64,000 bases of DNA, taken from contig NZ_FOWC01000006.1 of NCBI RefSeq assembly GCF_900115345.1, forward strand, positions 62,001 through 126,000. The letters are read 5' to 3'. Source of the DNA: Amycolatopsis rubida (lineage in GTDB: Bacteria > Actinomycetota > Actinomycetes > Mycobacteriales > Pseudonocardiaceae). Below the pieces are notes generated by a model, which was not told where the DNA came from, made no database searches, and saw only the letters and a program-made list of their open reading frames with translations. Below, piece after piece: positions 1 through 9,800 of this stretch. Position 1 is the stretch's first letter. Every line of letters starts with the position of its first letter. Position numbers and translations under genes: made by a program.

Positions 1-237
1 AGACGATTCGCGGGAATTCACTCGCGGGCTGGCGGGAGCGCTCCGGCGTGCCTCTTCTGGCCTAGGAAGCCACTGCTGCGAGGTGTTCGCGGGCCGGTCG
101 CCGGGCCACGTTCGATGCCGCCGCGGACACGGGCGGATGACGGCAGGCGACAGCCCGTGGACGATCCTGGCAGACGGGTGACGCCCGATGGGCCGAAGCG
201 GTTCCGGGCCGCGGAACTCCGGGGACCGGCCCGGCCG

Positions 238-426
238 TCACGCCGTCCGGGAGGTCAGCTGGAGCGGGTCGCCCCCGCCGGCGATCAGCGCGAGCGCGGG
301 GATTCGCGGCACGCTGACCGGTTCGCGGAGCCAGGCGATGCCGACGACCGCGGTGCCTGACGCGCCGATCCCGACGAACATCGTCCCGGCCGGGACGGTG
401 TTCAGGCCGATATCGAGCACGAGCAC
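238..426 (-). pseudogene. Remnant of an SMR-family small multidrug transporter
   Basis: The 62-codon frame reads like the C-terminal half of a small multidrug resistance (EmrE/SugE-type) membrane protein: the segment GIGASGTAVVGIAWLREPVS matches the family pattern of a glycine-rich helix followed by a loop with a conserved Glu-Pro, then a last hydrophobic helix. Family members are about 105-110 aa with four membrane helices; the first two helices are missing here and the frame upstream (427-460) runs straight into a palindromic repeat at 447-497. It is therefore probably a 5'-truncated, non-functional copy. The assignment rests on recognising the family pattern by eye. Nothing else convincing is seen in 1-237. 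Confidence 0.5.
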
Positions 427-446
427 CCCGCAGGCGGGTCGGGATG

Positions 447-497
447 TCCGTGCGGGTCATGGCTGAGGGAATCAGATCTCAGGGTTCCCCTCACGGA
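447..497. repeat. Degenerate intergenic palindrome, copy 1
   Basis: The right arm (CTCAGGGTTCCCCTCACGGA, 478-497) and centre (GAGGGAATCAGAT) are intact, while the left arm is degraded. It is the same family as the elements at 6481-6679 and 51858-51914. The stretch 498-758 between it and the NRPS gene contains only a short unrecognised frame at 510-665 and the NRPS promoter region. Confidence 0.7.
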
Positions 498-758
498 CCG
501 CTGAGGGTGATGGCTGAGGCGACACAGCTCGCGGTGGTGGTCGTCGTGGCCGCACATCGCCCGGACGAGCTGGATCCGGATGCGCCGCCGGTCGACTTGC
601 CGCTGCTGGCCGGATTGTTCGGGCGGAGCGCGTGGCTCGGGGTCCGGCGGCCGCTGGAACGCTGACTCCGCGGGCATGTCTGCGCGTTCGTCTCTGGCCC
701 GCGCGCGGGGTCCTGGTCATGCTCCAGTCGGAACCGTTCGACGCGGGAGGACGCCTTC

Positions 759-2582
759 ATGACCATGCAGCCTGAACGCGGCGCGGACGTGCCGCTGCCC
801 GACCTGTGCGTGCACGAGCTGTTCGCCCGGCACGCCGCGGCGGCACCGGAGGCCGCGGCCGTGTGGTATGGCGAAGAGCGGCTCGGTTACGGCGAGCTGG
901 ACCAGCGCGCGAACCGGTTCGCGCACTTGCTGCGGGCGCGGGGAATCGGGCCGGAGACGCCGGTCGTGCTGTGCCTGGAGCGCGGCACGACGCTGCTGGT
1001 CGCGATGCTCGGCATCCTCAAGGCGGGCGGCTATTACGTCCCGCTCGACCCGGGTTATCCGCCCGAGCGGCTCGCGTTCATGCTCGGCGACTCGGGCGCG
1101 GCGGTCGCGGTGACCGAACGGGCGCTGGCGGACCGGGTCCAGGCCGCGCCGACGGTCGTTCTCGCCGACGAGGCCGACCTCGGCGGCTGGCCGGACACCC
1201 CGCCGGACGCGGATGTGGTGCCGGACAACCTGATCTACCAGATGTACACCTCCGGATCCACCGGCCTGCCGAAGGGCGTGCAGGTGACCCACCGCGGGGT
1301 CGTCCGGCTCGTGCACGGTTCCGGCTTCGCCGATTTCGGTGCGGGAGAAGTGTTCCTGCTGCTGACGTCGTTGTGCTTCGACGTCTCGACGTTCGAGTTG
1401 TGGGGCGCGCTCGCCACCGGCGCGGCGCTGGCGGTGCTGCCGCCGGGCGTGCCGGCCGCGGCGTCGATCGAGGCGGCGGTGCGCCGGTTCGGGGTCACCA
1501 CGGTGTGGCTCAGCTCCGGGCTGTTCGGGCACGTGGTGGACGACCGGGTCACCGCGCTCGCCGGGGTGCGGCACGTCATCGCGGGCGGCGACGTCGTGCC
1601 GCCGGTGCAGGCGCGGCGGGTGATCGAAGAACTCGGGGCCGAGATGAGCAACGGATACGGCCCGACCGAGTGCACCACTTTCGCTTGCGTGCACCGGGGG
1701 ATGACCGTCGCGGACACCGCCGGGCCGATTCCCATCGGCAAGCCGATCGCGAACACGCACGCGTTCGTCACCGGCGCCGACGGCGTGCCGGTCGAGCCCG
1801 GTGAGCGTGGCGAATTGCTGCTCGGCGGGCCCGGTCTCGCACGCGGCTACTTCCGTCGTCCCGCGCTGACGGCGGAACGGTTCGTTCCCGATCCGGCTGG
1901 CGGCGGCGGACGGCTTTACCGCACCGGCGACGAGGTCGCCCTCCGGCCGGACGGGACATTCGCCTTCTTCGGACGGCTGGACCAGCAGGTCAAGATCCGG
2001 GGTTTCCGGGTGGAACCGGGCGAGGTGGAAGCGGCGCTGACGGCGCATCCGCTCGTGCGGTCGGCAGTGGTGGTGCCCTGCGAACGCGACGGCGGCGACC
2101 GGGTGCTGGCGGCGCACGTGGTGGCTTCGCGGCCCGCGGCGGCCGAGCTGCGGGAATTCCTGCTCGTCCGGTTGCCCGCGCATCTGGTGCCCTCGTTGTG
2201 GTCCTGGCCCGACGAGTTGCCGATCACGCCCAACGGCAAGGTGGACCGCGCGGCGTTGCCGGAGCCGGAGGAGGCCCGGCCGGCGGGGGAATTCGTGGCG
2301 CCGCGCACGCCGGTTGAGGAAGCTGTCGCCGAGGTGTGGCGGGAATTGCTCGATCTCGAACGCGTCGGCGTGCACGACGACTTCTTCGCCGACCTTGGCG
2401 GGCATTCGCTGCTGGCGACGCGGGTGGTCGCGTTGCTGGGAGAGCGGTTCCCGGTGGAATTGCCGGTGAGCACTGTGTTCGAGGCGTCGACGGTGGAGCT
2501 GCTGGCGGCCGAGGTGCACCGGGCGGTGACGGAGTACGTGGCGGCGCTGTCCGATGTGGACGTCCAGCGCGCGCTCAGCTGA
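759..2582 (+). CDS. NRPS: adenylation-thiolation (A-T) protein, aliphatic (Val-like) pocket
   Basis: Free-standing A-T didomain of 607 aa without a condensation domain. The A domain covers about residues 15-500, with the ATP loop YTSGSTGLPKG near residue 162, NGYGPTE near 305, YRTGDE, and the C-terminal lysine motif NGKVDRAALP near 495. The carrier domain ends the protein, with GGHSLLATR carrying the phosphopantetheine serine near residue 549. Read against GrsA, the ten pocket residues are D-V-F-W-I-G-G-T-F-K, one change (Ala to Val at position 236) from the classic valine code, so a small aliphatic amino acid is likely. The start ATG follows a GGGAGG ribosome site at about 747. It could initiate the chain, or could be the A-T acceptor for the orphan C domain that ends the NRPS at 6816-11138. 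The C-terminal helix with LSDVDV resembles NRPS docking tails. Confidence 0.93.
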   Translation: MTMQPERGADVPLPDLCVHELFARHAAAAPEAAAVWYGEERLGYGELDQRANRFAHLLRARGIGPETPVVLCLERGTTLLVAMLGILKAGGYYVPLDPGYPPERLAFMLGDSGAAVAVTERALADRVQAAPTVVLADEADLGGWPDTPPDADVVPDNLIYQMYTSGSTGLPKGVQVTHRGVVRLVHGSGFADFGAGEVFLLLTSLCFDVSTFELWGALATGAALAVLPPGVPAAASIEAAVRRFGVTTVWLSSGLFGHVVDDRVTALAGVRHVIAGGDVVPPVQARRVIEELGAEMSNGYGPTECTTFACVHRGMTVADTAGPIPIGKPIANTHAFVTGADGVPVEPGERGELLLGGPGLARGYFRRPALTAERFVPDPAGGGGRLYRTGDEVALRPDGTFAFFGRLDQQVKIRGFRVEPGEVEAALTAHPLVRSAVVVPCERDGGDRVLAAHVVASRPAAAELREFLLVRLPAHLVPSLWSWPDELPITPNGKVDRAALPEPEEARPAGEFVAPRTPVEEAVAEVWRELLDLERVGVHDDFFADLGGHSLLATRVVALLGERFPVELPVSTVFEASTVELLAAEVHRAVTEYVAALSDVDVQRALS

Positions 2583-2999
2583 GCGCCGTCAGGGCTCCAT
2601 CGCGATGAGGACCGGGCTGATGCTCGTGATTTCCTCAAGGAGGTGTGTCGCGCCGCGTCGCGATCGCGGGAGTCGATGCCCAAGAACTCGCTGATCGCCG
2701 GGTAGATCCAGCCGGCGTGGTCCGGATGCGAGCGCCGTGGCCACCAAACGGAGGCCGACGGTGTCGAATCTCCGGAGCAGGGCTTCCGCGGTCGCGCGGG
2801 TGACGGCGGTGTCCCCTGTTGCCCAGCACGAGGCTCACCAGTGCCGGTTGCACCTCCGCGACCTCGCCGAAGCGGGCCAGGCCCCATCCTGGTAGGCCGG
2901 GCTGCTCGCCAACGCCAGCAGCGAAGCCACGCACGCCTGCCTCGTTCCCGTCGTCACGAGTACAGCTTCCGCCGGCGGCCGCCGCGGAGCAACGGATTT
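2583..2999 (-). pseudogene. Decayed reading frame between two NRPS genes
   Basis: No intact gene. On the minus strand successive pieces in different frames look protein-like: GEVAEVQPALVSLVLGN (about 2880-2820), TRATAEALLRRFDTVGLRL (about 2805-2750), HAGWIYPAISEFLGIDSRD (about 2725-2665) and EEITSISPVLIAMEP followed by a stop (about 2645-2597). The pattern suggests a HEAT-like helical protein broken by at least two indels. The parent family is not recognised; the description is inference from residue composition and frame switching. Confidence 0.3.
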
Positions 3000-5900
3000 T
3001 CAGGCTCGTTCGATGACCGTGGCCAGTTCGGCGACCGTCCGGGCGGCGAAGAGATCCCGCAACGAGACGCGGACGCCGAGCTTCTTCCTGATCCGCGCGA
3101 GCACCCGGGTGGCCAGCAGGGAATGCCCGCCGATGCGGAAGAAATCGTCGTGGACGCTGATGTCCTCCACCCGCAGCACCTCCCGCCAGATGTCGGCCAG
3201 CGCGTGCTCGACCGCGGACGTCGGCTCGGCGACGGGTTCGGCGCGGACCGCGTTGTCGGCCGAGGGGTCCGGCAGCGCGGCGCGGTCCACCTTCTTGCTC
3301 GGTGTCAGCGGCAGCGCGGGCATCGCTACCCACTGCGCCGGGACGAGATAGTCCGGCAGCTGCGACCGCAGACTTGCCCGCAGCGCGGCGAAATCCGGCT
3401 CTCCGGCAGCCGCGACGACATAGGCGACCAACGTCCGCTCCGGCAGGTCCTTCACTACGACAGCCGCCGCGCGCACCGCGGGATGGGCGTCGAGGACGGC
3501 TTCGATCTCGCCGAGTTCGATCCGGAAGCCGCGGATCTTCACCTGGCGGTCGAGCCTGCCGAGGAACTCGATGGTCCCGTCCGAGCGGAAGCGGGCGCGG
3601 TCGCCGGTGCGGTACAGCCGGGCGCCGGTCGAGTACGGGTCCGGCACGAACTTGTCCGCGGTCAGCGCGGGACGGCGGAGGTAGCCGCGCGCCACGCGCA
3701 GGCCGCCGAGGTGCAGTTCGCCGGGCACGCCGACCGGAGCAGGCGCTCCGGCGGGGTCGAGCACGTACGCGCTGGTCGCGGCGACCGGACGGCCGATCGG
3801 CAGGCTCGGAAGGTCGAGATCGGCGTCGTCGGCCCAGTGCAGCACGCTGGAGATCGTCGCCTCGGTCGGGCCGTAGCAGGCCAGGAAGCGGCCGGGCAAG
3901 CGCAGTTCGCGCCAGCGCCGGGCGTCTTCGGCGGTGACGACGTCCGCGCCGACGTTCACCATGTTCAGGCACGCGACCCGCGGATCGCGCGGCGTGAGCA
4001 CGCCGAGCAGTTCGCGGTAGTAGGCCGGGGTCAGGTTGACGCTCGTGATCCGGTGCCGGCTGAGCCGGCCGGCGAGTTCCTCCGGTTCCCAGAACAGCGG
4101 ATCGCTCAGCACCACCGACGCGCCGGCCAGCAGCGGGCCGCCGATCTGCTCCAGCGAACCGTCGAAGGCCAGCGAGGCGAGCGAGAGCACCCGGTCGGCC
4201 GCGGTGATCCCGTATTCGCGGGCGATGATCTGGGCGTGTTCGGCGTAGGATCCGTGCTGGATCTGGACGCCTTTCGGCCGTCCGGTCGAGCCGGAAGTGT
4301 AGATGACGTAAGCGAGATGATCCGGTTCGACGGTCCAATCCGGACTGTCCGAAGAGGAATCCGCGGTCTGTTCGAGGGAGATGACGGGGCAGCCGGTGCC
4401 GGCGAAGAGCCCGGCGTAACGTTCCTCGGTGACAACAGCGGCGGCGCGGGCGTCCTCCGCAAGATAGGCGAGCCGGCCGGGCGGGTTGGCCGGGTCGAAC
4501 GGGACGTACGCCGCGCCGGATTTCAGCACGCCGACCAGCGCGACCACGGCGCCGACGCTCCGTTCGAGGCAGACTCCGACGGTTGATTCCGGGCCGAGCC
4601 CGCTCGCGCGCAGGTATCGGGCGAGCCGGTTGGCTGCCGCGTCGAGCTGGGCGTAGGTGAGTTCCTGGCCGCCGCAGTGGATGGCGAGGCGGTCCGGGGT
4701 TTCGGCTGCTCGCTGGGCGAAGAGGCCGGGGAAACAGCCCGGGGTCACTTCGTAGCCCGGGGTCCGGGCCCAGCCGGTCAGCAGCGCGAGTTCCGCGTCC
4801 GGGGTCAGCGCCAGTTCGCTCAGACGCTGCGCCGGATGGTCGGCGATGCTCTCCAGCAGGCACTGGAAGCGGGCGGCCAGCCGGTGTGCGGCGGCGGGCT
4901 CGAACAGGGCGGTCGGATAGGTGAGAGTGCCGGTCAGCGAGCCGTCCGGGCGGTGTTCGAACTGCAGTCCGAGGTCGAACGACGCGGCCGTCCAGTCCAC
5001 ATCGGACTCTTCGACGTCCAGTCCGGGCAGCCGGAACCGGTGCCCGGGCACCTCGTGCAGGCCGAAGAACGCCTGGACCAGGGGGTTGCGGGACAGATCG
5101 CGGTCCGGTTCGAACTCGCCGACGAGCCAGTCGAAGGGGACGTCCTGGTTGTCGAAGGCTTCCAAGGCGGTCCCGGCCACCTGGTCGAGGAACGTCGTGA
5201 ACGCGGGGTCGCCGCCGAGGTCGGCCCGCAGCACGAGGGTGTTGACGAAGAATCCGGCCAGCCCCTCGACCTCGGCCGGGGCGCGCCCGGCGACCGGGCA
5301 GCCGACGGCGATGTCCGTGCCGCCGGTGTGCCGGGCGAGAAAGACCTGGTAGGCGGCCAGCAGGACCATGAACGGCGTCGCCCGGCGGGACCGGCCGAGC
5401 GCGGTGAGCCGGTCCGCGAGCGCGGCGGGGACCTCGACCCGGACCGCCGCGCCGGCCGGATCCCACACCGGTCCGCGCGGACGGTCAGCCGGGAGCTCCA
5501 GCGGCGACAGCCCGGCGAGCCGTTCGCGCCAGTAGGCGAGCTGGCCCGCGAGCCGAGTGTCGGCGTCTTCCCGCTGCCAGAGCGCGAAATCGGCGTACTG
5601 GACGGGCAAGGCGGGCAGCTCGGGCAGGGTGCCGGCGTGGAACGCGCGGTACAGCTCGGCGAGTTCGGCGGCGAGGACGTCCCAGGACGCGCCGTCGAAG
5701 GCGATGTGGTGCACGACGATCAGCAGCACGTGCTCGCGCGCGCCGAGACGGAACAGCCGGGCCCGCAGCGGCAGGTCGGCCGCGAGGTCGAAGGGCACGG
5801 TCAGCTCGGCCGCGACGACGGTGTCCAGTTCGCTTTCCGCGACACCCTCGATCGGCAGCGGCACCGGTTGCGGCTTCCCGACCACCTGGACCGGCACGCC

Positions 5901-6104
5901 CTCGCGGCTGCGGTACCGCGTCCGCAACACTTCGTGGCGGGCGACGAACGCGTCGAGCGAACAGCTCAGCGCGGCGACGTCCAGCTTGCCGCGGACCCGC
6001 AGCGTCAGCGGGAGGAGGTATTCGGTCCCGCCGGGCCGCAACTCGTCGAGGAACCACAGTCGTTCCTGCGAGAAGGACAGCGGCAGGTCGCCGGGCATGG
6101 TCAT
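3000..6104 (-). CDS. NRPS: single C-A-T module, unassigned substrate
   Basis: A 1034-aa complete elongation module. The condensation domain occupies about residues 1-430 with an intact catalytic VVHHIAFDG near 131. The adenylation domain spans about 455-930 (YTSGSTGRPKG, CYGPTEAT, YRTGDR, PSKKVDRAALP). The carrier domain at the end has GGHSLLATR near 992. The pocket read by alignment to GrsA is D-G-E-N-N-G-C-I-S-K, which matches no code I know; the Gly at 236 and acidic Glu at 239 imply a large or polar side chain. It stands alone on the minus strand, head-to-head with the MbtH gene (152 bp between starts), and has no thioesterase. The first ATG was chosen; a second ATG two codons in (6098) is equally possible, as no strong ribosome site is visible. 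Confidence 0.93.
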   Translation of the reverse strand: MTMPGDLPLSFSQERLWFLDELRPGGTEYLLPLTLRVRGKLDVAALSCSLDAFVARHEVLRTRYRSREGVPVQVVGKPQPVPLPIEGVAESELDTVVAAELTVPFDLAADLPLRARLFRLGAREHVLLIVVHHIAFDGASWDVLAAELAELYRAFHAGTLPELPALPVQYADFALWQREDADTRLAGQLAYWRERLAGLSPLELPADRPRGPVWDPAGAAVRVEVPAALADRLTALGRSRRATPFMVLLAAYQVFLARHTGGTDIAVGCPVAGRAPAEVEGLAGFFVNTLVLRADLGGDPAFTTFLDQVAGTALEAFDNQDVPFDWLVGEFEPDRDLSRNPLVQAFFGLHEVPGHRFRLPGLDVEESDVDWTAASFDLGLQFEHRPDGSLTGTLTYPTALFEPAAAHRLAARFQCLLESIADHPAQRLSELALTPDAELALLTGWARTPGYEVTPGCFPGLFAQRAAETPDRLAIHCGGQELTYAQLDAAANRLARYLRASGLGPESTVGVCLERSVGAVVALVGVLKSGAAYVPFDPANPPGRLAYLAEDARAAAVVTEERYAGLFAGTGCPVISLEQTADSSSDSPDWTVEPDHLAYVIYTSGSTGRPKGVQIQHGSYAEHAQIIAREYGITAADRVLSLASLAFDGSLEQIGGPLLAGASVVLSDPLFWEPEELAGRLSRHRITSVNLTPAYYRELLGVLTPRDPRVACLNMVNVGADVVTAEDARRWRELRLPGRFLACYGPTEATISSVLHWADDADLDLPSLPIGRPVAATSAYVLDPAGAPAPVGVPGELHLGGLRVARGYLRRPALTADKFVPDPYSTGARLYRTGDRARFRSDGTIEFLGRLDRQVKIRGFRIELGEIEAVLDAHPAVRAAAVVVKDLPERTLVAYVVAAAGEPDFAALRASLRSQLPDYLVPAQWVAMPALPLTPSKKVDRAALPDPSADNAVRAEPVAEPTSAVEHALADIWREVLRVEDISVHDDFFRIGGHSLLATRVLARIRKKLGVRVSLRDLFAARTVAELATVIERA

Positions 6105-6256
6105 GGCGCCAGGGTGGCCGTTCTCTCCCGGCGGGCCCAGAGCCGGGACGGTGCGCTCGTTGCTGCGCGTTCTTCTCTGTCGCGCCGCCGCCCGCGCGGG
6201 AAGGCTCGGCTCGCGACGGGACGGGTGTGCCCGGCGCGAGGACGAGGAGGACCCGG

Positions 6257-6466
6257 ATGAGCGAGGACGAACGCACCTACGGCGTCGTGCTCAACGACGA
6301 GGAGCAGTACTCGATCTGGCTGGTCGGCCGCGAACTGCCGGCGGGCTGGCGGTACGAGGGGAAGCGCGGGCCCAAGCAGGAATGCCTCGACCACATCGAC
6401 GAGGTGTGGACGGACATGCGGCCGAAGAGCCTGCGGGAGCGGATGCGGGCGGACGCTCCGGCCTAG
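6257..6466 (+). CDS. MbtH-family NRPS accessory protein
   Basis: A 69-aa protein with the full MbtH signature: NDEEQYSIW near the N terminus, LPAGW, then CLDHIDEVWTDMRPKSLRER with the invariant tryptophans and the SLR ending. MbtH proteins bind NRPS adenylation domains and are often required for their solubility or activity. The ATG at 6257 has a GAGGAGG ribosome site seven bases upstream; an in-frame extension upstream is not needed. It sits between a C-A-T gene on the other strand and the C-A-T-C gene downstream, so it most likely serves A domains of this cluster. Confidence 0.96.
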   Translation: MSEDERTYGVVLNDEEQYSIWLVGRELPAGWRYEGKRGPKQECLDHIDEVWTDMRPKSLRERMRADAPA

Positions 6467-6480
6467 CGTTCGTCCGCCCG

Positions 6481-6679
6481 GTTCGTGAGGGGAACTCTGA
6501 GGGAATCAGATTCCCTCAGAGGGTGTTGTGGAACCCGGTGGCGTGGTCGGGCGTTGACTGTGATGTCGGCGTGGCGCGCCGTTCGCTGGACGGTTGTGTG
6601 CAAGCTTCCGCCTAACACACGGATTCAGCGACTGACCACGCGGGTTTCGAAACACCCTCTCAGGGTTCCCCTCACGAAC
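6481..6679. repeat. Intergenic palindrome, copy 2, interrupted by a MITE-like insertion
   Basis: The left part (6482-6519) reads TTCGTGAGGGGAACTCTGAG, GGAATCAGATTCC, CTCAG; the right part (6659-6678) is CTCAGGGTTCCCCTCACGAA. Joined after removing 6520-6658 and one copy of CTCAG, they make a near-perfect palindrome of about 54 bp matching the copies at 447-497 and 51858-51914. A further short palindrome-like string, GTGAGGGCCCCTTCAC, lies at about 6768-6783, just before the next NRPS gene. Confidence 0.8.
6520..6658. mobile_element. 139-bp MITE-like element with terminal inverted repeats
   Basis: The ends are inverted repeats of about 38 bp: the left end starts AGGGTGTTGTGGAACCC and continues GCGTGGTCGGGCG; the reverse complement of the right end starts AGGGTGTTTCGAAACCC and continues GCGTGGTCAGTCG. 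The element is bounded by direct repeats CTCAG (6515-6519 and 6659-6663), as expected for a 5-bp target duplication, and has no coding capacity. It would have to be mobilised in trans by a transposase recognising these ends; none is encoded in the window. Confidence 0.75.
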
Positions 6680-6815
6680 CGCACACCGGGCTTGCCTCGC
6701 CTTCCCCGCGATCAGCCCGGACATACCTCGAACGCGGCCGCGGCGCCTCAAGTCCCATCAGAGTCGGTGAGGGCCCCTTCACGGCATGCCCGCCGATCGA
6801 CCCGCAGGGGGAGCG

Positions 6816-9800
6816 ATGACCACCGAACAGTCCCGGCGCGACGAGCTGCTGGAGCGCTACCTGTCCGCAGCTCCGGCCCCGGCCGCTCCGGCATCCGCGA
6901 TCCGGGCCGACCGCAGCCGTCCGCTGCCGCTTTCTCCGGCACAGCAACGGGTCTGGGTGCTGGACCGGCTCCGTCCCGGCGGAACCGAGTACGTGGTGAC
7001 CGCGGCGTGGCGGCTGCGCGGCCCGCTCGACGTCGAGCGGCTGCGGACGTGCTGGCAGACGATCGTGGAGCGGCACGAAATCCTGCGTACCACCTACGTC
7101 GAACGCGCCGGCGTGCCGGAACAACTCGTCGGGGAACCCGGGGTCGATCTGGCCGTCCAGGACGTCCCGGCGGAGGACGTCGAGGCGGTCACCCGGGAAG
7201 CGGCGTCGGCGCCGTTCGACCTGGCGCGGGACCGGCCGTTGCGGGTTCGGGTGCTGCGGCAGTCCGCGACCGAGCACGTTCTTTTGCTCGTCGTGCACCA
7301 CATCGCGTACGACGGATGGTCGACGTCCGTCGTGGCACGGGAACTGGAGGCGCTCTACGCCGGGGAGGCCTTGCCCCGGCTGCCGGTCCAGTATGCCGAT
7401 TTCGCCTCCTGGCAAAGGAAGCACGCGGCCAGTGAGCGAGTGACGGAGCAGGTCGAGTTCTGGCGTCGGCGCCTCGACGGGGTCGTGCCGCTGACTCTCC
7501 CGACGGACCGTCCCCGTCCGCCGGTGCACGACCCGCGCGGGGACATCCTGCGATTCACCGTGGACGCCGGACTCGGCACTGCGGTCGCCGCGCTCGGCCG
7601 GACGCATCGGGCGAGCACTTTTATGGTGCTGCTGGCCGCGTATCAGATTCTGCTGAGCCGGTATTCGGGGCAGGAAGACGTCGCCGTCGGCACTCCGGTC
7701 GCTGGACGCACGCGTGCCGAGGCGCAGGATTTGGTCGGGCTGTTCCTGAATACCCTGGTACTGCGGGCCAGGGTGGACGGTTCGGTGCCGTTCGCGGATT
7801 TCCTCGACGTCGTCCGCCGGGACACCCTCGACGCGTATTCCCGTCAGGACGCGCCGTTCGAACGGCTGGCCGACGAGCTGGTGCCGGACCGCGATCTGTC
7901 CCGCAATCCGCTCTTCCAAGCCATGCTCGTGCTCCAGAACACCGCTGACGCCGGGTTCGAGGCGGCCGGACTGCGCGGCGAGCAAGTCCATTCTCCCTGG
8001 CACAGTGCGAAATTCGACCTGACACTGGAAGTGACCGAGCGGCCGGACGGTGCCTTGGACGGCGTGCTGGAGTATCCGGTCGCGCTGTTCGACCGGTCCA
8101 CTGTGGAGCGGATCGGCGGGCATTTCACCGAGCTCCTGCGCGGTATCGTCGCGAATCCCGGTGCACCGCTGGCGGATCTTCCTTGGTTGAACGCTGCTGA
8201 AAAGGCCGAGCTGGCCGGGTGGAACGAAACTGACGTTCCTTTCGAGGCCGGGACGTTGCTGTCGCTCATCGCCGAGGGGGTCGCTGCTGGTGAGGCAGCG
8301 GTGGTCGCTGGTGGTTGTGAAGTGTCTTATGCGGAGCTGGACGAGTTGTCGAATCAGGTGGCGCGTTGGCTTCGGGCGTGTGGGGTGGGGCTGGAGTCGG
8401 TGGTGGGGGTTCGGCTGGAGCGCGGGGTGGAGATGGTGGTCGCGTTGGTCGGGATTCTCAAGGCGGGTGCGGCGTATCTGCCGCTGGATCCGGATCATCC
8501 CGAGGACCGGTTGCGGTTCATGGTCGAGGATTCCGGCGCTGAGGTGGTGATTGAGCCAGGCGATCTCACGGCTCTCGATCAACCACGGTGCCCGGTGGAT
8601 ATCGTTGTGCGGCCGGAGAACGCGGCGTACGTGATCTATACCTCGGGGTCCACCGGCAAACCCAAGGGCGTGGTGGTCGAGCATCGCGGGATCGTGAACC
8701 GCTTGCGGTGGATGCAGGATGAGTACGGCTTGACGCCGCGGGATCGGGTGCTGCAGAAGACTCCCTTTGGCTTCGATGTGTCGGTGTGGGAGTTCTTCTG
8801 GACGCTGTCCGTCGGTGCGACGCTCGTGATGGCCCGGCCGGGCGGCCATCGCGATCCCGAATATCTCGCGGAAGTTCTCGTGGCGGAAGGGATCACGACG
8901 GCGCATTTCGTGCCGTCGATGCTGCGGGCGTTTCTGTCCGGACCGGTGCCGAGGTTGCCGGTGCGGCGAGTGTTGTGCAGCGGTGAGGCGTTGCCGGACG
9001 AGCTGGCGGAGCGGTTCCACCGGCTGGTCGGCGCTGAGCTGCATAATCTCTACGGGCCGACCGAGGCGTCAGTGGACGTCACGGCGACCCGGTGCCTGCC
9101 GGGGGAGGCGGTCACCATCGGTCACCCGATCGCGCACACTCGCATCCACCTTCTGGACGGCGAGTTGACCATCGCGGGGGTGCAACTGGCGCGCGGCTAC
9201 CTGAACCGTCCGGCGTTGACGGCTGAGAAGTTCGTGCCCAATCCGTTCGCGGAGACGCCGGGGGAGCGGCTGTACCGCACCGGCGACCGCGCGCGGCGGC
9301 GGGCGGACGGGGCGTTCGAGTATCTCGGCCGGTTCGACCACCAGGTCAAGATCCACGGCAACCGGATCGAACTCGGCGAGGTCGAGGCCGCGCTGCATTC
9401 GCATCCGATGATCGCCGCGGCGGCTGCCGCGGTGCACGACGACCGGCTTGTCGCCTACTGCGTTTACCGTGCCGGAGCCGCGCCGTCGACGTCCGAGTTG
9501 CGGGCCCGTCTCGCTCGTACTCTGCCGGAGTCGATGCTTCCTGCGGTGTGGACGTCGCTGGCCGCGCTGCCGCTCACGCCGAGTGGCAAGATCGACCGCA
9601 ATGCGCTGCCCGCGCCGGACGGCACCCGTCCGGCGCTGGCGGCCGGCTATGTCGAGCCCCGGAATGCGGCCGAGGCGGCGATCGCCGAGATTTGGGCGGA
9701 CGTGCTCGGGATCGGCCCGGTCGGCGTCCATGACCCGTTTCTGGAGCTTGGCGGCCGTTCGCTGGCTGCTGCCCGGATCTGTGCCCGGGTCTCCCGCGGC

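Noticed and set aside
717..2519. 600-codon antisense frame opposite the A-T NRPS
   Set aside because: Composition is that of a GC-rich shadow frame (His/Arg/Gln-rich, no domain), and the plus strand has a full set of NRPS motifs.
6520..6658. Remnant of an insertion sequence with a transposase
   Set aside because: Only 139 bp with no coding capacity; the ends and target duplication fit a MITE rather than a truncated IS.
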